From assembly GCA_002742885.1 (NCBI GenBank), contig PDOO01000025.1, positions 56,067 to 120,066 on the forward strand: 64,000 bases of DNA, written 5' to 3'. This document shows, piece by piece, positions 62,366 to 64,000 of this stretch. The position numbers and the translations under genes were made by a program. The number at the start of each line of letters is the position of its first letter. Position 1 is the stretch's first letter. Source of the stretch: Candidatus Cloacimonadota bacterium. GTDB lineage: Bacteria; Cloacimonadota; Cloacimonadia; Cloacimonadales; GCA-2742885. Under the pieces are notes generated by a model. That model made no database searches. It was not told the origin of the DNA and saw only the letters and a list, made by a program, of their open reading frames with translations.

Positions 62366-62725
62366 CTATCCCATTTTCAAACTTTTTTTATAGGCAATAA
62401 GCATATTCATTAAGTTAAAAGAAGTTTTATATAAAACATTAAATTTTTCTTTTGAAATATATTCTCTTTTATTTGCTTTGTGCAAACAGGTTACAACTTC
62501 AGCAAGAGAACGGATTGAATAACTTATAAATTTCATATTTTCTGCATTAGATTGCCCTATTGAACCTTCAGATATATTTAATGCAACAGAATCTACAGCT
62601 CTTCTTATTTGGGAAGATAAATTAAACTTTTCAATTTCAGGGAAATTGTATGCTACTCTATTTATTTCTTCTCCAAAATCCATTGATTTTTGCCAAACGA
62701 TTAATTTTTCAAATTTAAAATTCAT
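62366..62725 (-). CDS. Four-helix-bundle protein (23S rRNA intervening-sequence/S23 type)
   Basis: A 119-residue all-helical protein with the family's hallmark blocks: FEKLIVWQKSMDFGEEI, LSSQIRRAVDSVALNISEG (the RRA...NI-EG core) and FISYSIRSLAEVVTCL. Such proteins are encoded in intervening sequences of 23S rRNA or as free-standing genes. They form pentamers with unknown cellular role. Here the gene sits between a membrane-fusion gene and an RND gene and overlaps the former by four bases (ATGA), so it was probably inserted into an existing efflux operon. Confidence 0.9.
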   Translation of the reverse strand: MNFKFEKLIVWQKSMDFGEEINRVAYNFPEIEKFNLSSQIRRAVDSVALNISEGSIGQSNAENMKFISYSIRSLAEVVTCLHKANKREYISKEKFNVLYKTSFNLMNMLIAYKKSLKMG

Positions 62726-63804
62726 AATATTATATACTTCCTCATCTCCCGTCTTCTAACCTTCTGTCCGTCCAATAAAGTCTGTAGACCTGCAACGGCT
62801 ATTTTATCACCCTTATTCAAACCTTCCTTTATCTCAAAACCGGAAGTTGTCAGTTTTCCTATGGTTACTTTTTTCTTTTTTACCGTTACAATATCTTTAT
62901 CACCTTTTAGGAGAAATACAAAGTTTCCATTAATATCTTCTCCAACAGCATTTGCAGGAACAAATAGTTTATTGTTATCCTCTTTGTTGTTATCAAAAAG
63001 AAAGGTTACATTAGCTGCCATTCCACTTTTAATTTTATTACTGGGATTTATTACAGATATTTTTACGGGGTAGGTTGCCGTATTATTATCTATTGAAGGA
63101 GAAATCTCCTTTACCTTACCTTTAAACTCACCCTCTTTAAGAGCCGTAAACTTAATATCTACCGGCATGTTTTCAGATATATTATTTATAAAACTCTCGG
63201 GTAAACCAAGTGAGATCTCCATTGTTTTTCCCGCATTTAAGGTAGCTATTACTTGACCCGGTGATACATTTTCATCAACTTCACTATTAACAGAAGCAAT
63301 AGTACCCGATGCCGGCGAATATATGTATCCAAACTTTATCTGTTCCGCTTGGATATCCAGACCTCTTTTTGCTGCTTCATAGCTTTGTTCTGAAGTTCTA
63401 AAAGAGTTTTTTGCATTCTCAAAATCGCTTAAAGAGGCACTCCCTTTTTCATAGAGAGAACTAACCCTGTCAAAGCTCAACTTTGCTGTATTCATCTGAG
63501 ATTTACTACTGTTTACTTGGGTTCTTGCCTTTTCGTATGATAACCTTGCTTGAACATTATCCAGTTTTGCAAGCAGATCATCTTTTTTCACCTTTTGACC
63601 CGGTCTAATATTCAGATCTGTAATAATACCTGAATTACGGAAGCTTAGGTTTATGATTTTTTCAGTCTGTGCCGAACCGCTAAATGAACGATCCATATTT
63701 GCATTTGCATAGTTTATCTCTTGATATTTTACGGGACGGATAGACTCCTCTACCTTCTTTTCCTGCTTATTACATGAAAAAAGAGTATCTTTGTTCCTTA
63801 CTAT
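62722..63804 (-). pseudogene. RND membrane-fusion lipoprotein (HlyD/AcrA-like), start region missing
   Basis: The open frame has a lipobox-like LFSCNKQEKK (Cys codon 63772-63774) followed by the adaptor: VEESIRPVKYQEI, barrel-sandwich (IRPGQKVKKDDLLAKLDN), coiled-coil hairpin and beta-barrel domains ending GDKIAVAGLQTLLDG. Between the TAA at 63805-63807 and the first ATG at 63696, which would cut off the lipid anchor, there is no start codon. The AAGGA ribosome site is at the right place, so a short deletion seems to have removed ATG and signal peptide. The 3' end is replaced by RRREMRKYIIL where the four-helix gene inserted. Probably inactive. Confidence 0.75.
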
Positions 63805-63846
63805 TTAATTTGTAATAGTTCAATCTGTTTTTACTGTTCTAATTCT

Positions 63847-64000
63847 CTATTTGCTCTTATTTGCAAATTCAAGAAACCTCTTTTCAAAGTCAGCTATCTC
63901 ATCTTCACTATCCAACAAAAAGTAGTTACCTAAATATCTTTCAAGTTGAACCATCTGGATTAAATAGTTGTAAGAGGCATTTGTCTTTGCTTCTTGAGTT
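63847..64000 (-). CDS. Outer-membrane efflux protein (TolC family), C-terminal part
   Basis: The minus-strand frame entering from the right edge reads TQEAKTNASYNYLIQMVQLE, then RYLGNYFLLDSEDEIADFEKR and ends TAG at 63847-63849. The Ala-x-Asn-Tyr-Leu...Ala-x-Gly/Leu-like helix is typical of the last helix of TolC-family outer-membrane factors. Only 51 codons are inside the window. It is the first visible gene of the TolC-MFP-(four-helix)-RND operon. No damage is seen in the visible part. Confidence 0.7.
   Translation of the reverse strand, partial: TQEAKTNASYNYLIQMVQLERYLGNYFLLDSEDEIADFEKRFLEFANKSK

Overview
The window looks like a chromosomal piece of a low-GC, Gram-negative (diderm) bacterium of the FCB group. 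A Candidatus Cloacimonadota-like organism is my best guess, by inference only. Three secreted proteins end in the YPNPFNP / G-IY / M-L-K type C-terminal sorting domain typical of that group. Outer-membrane architecture is shown by a secretin, lipoproteins, a beta-barrel protein and TolC. No rRNA, tRNA or CRISPR array was seen.

Layout: (1) 1-4860: 3' part of a gingipain-like C25 protease with a sorting domain, an EamA transporter and an MscS channel. (2) 4861-6475: degraded land with a possible IS256-type transposase remnant and a lipoprotein pseudogene whose intact paralogue lies at 17893. (3) 6619-12557: a tight minus-strand operon of eight genes that looks like an envelope thiol-redox chain: a stand-alone DsbD-alpha-like domain, a 58-aa membrane peptide, a membrane polyferredoxin, a TlpA-like lipoprotein, an Omp28-like lipoprotein with a CGNC site, a second TlpA-like protein, a DUF6029-like barrel and a small sorting-domain protein. 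(4) 12894-17608: a DUF975 membrane protein and a three-gene glycosyltransferase group. (5) 18917-28386: exonuclease III followed by a compact polysaccharide operon (Wzz-like, Wzy-like, four glycosyltransferases, Wzx-like flippase) ending in dihydrofolate reductase. (6) 28472-30473: a divergent pilin-like protein and a PHP-type phosphoesterase. (7) 30529-44592: a near-complete type IV pilus locus on the minus strand (pilin, pilT, two pseudopilins, a DUF4900-like protein, pilM, N, O, P-like, Q, a giant Ig-repeat lipoprotein, pilB, pilC). (8) 45049-51220: an ABC importer lacking its ATPase, then an operon of a hybrid histidine kinase, a PP-loop tRNA-thiolation-like enzyme and a metallo-beta-lactamase-fold hydrolase. 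(9) 51892-54252: a secreted FG-GAP / lamin-tail protein. (10) 54394-58899: a housekeeping operon trmB-dgt-prfB-uppS-cdsA, with prfB carrying the classic programmed +1 frameshift. (11) 59153-64000: a decayed TolC / membrane-fusion / RND efflux operon of different base composition, interrupted by a four-helix-bundle (23S rRNA intervening-sequence type) gene flanked by imperfect inverted GACCGAAG-type repeats.

The most novel-looking assembly is the thiol-redox operon in (3). The polyferredoxin could bring electrons across the inner membrane, the DsbD-alpha-like and TlpA-like proteins could relay them in the periplasm, and the Omp28-like lipoprotein, barrel and sorted protein could be the outer-membrane or surface end. 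This is inference from domain content and gene order. The most informative genome-evolution signals are the efflux operon on the right edge and the lipoprotein pseudogene on the left.
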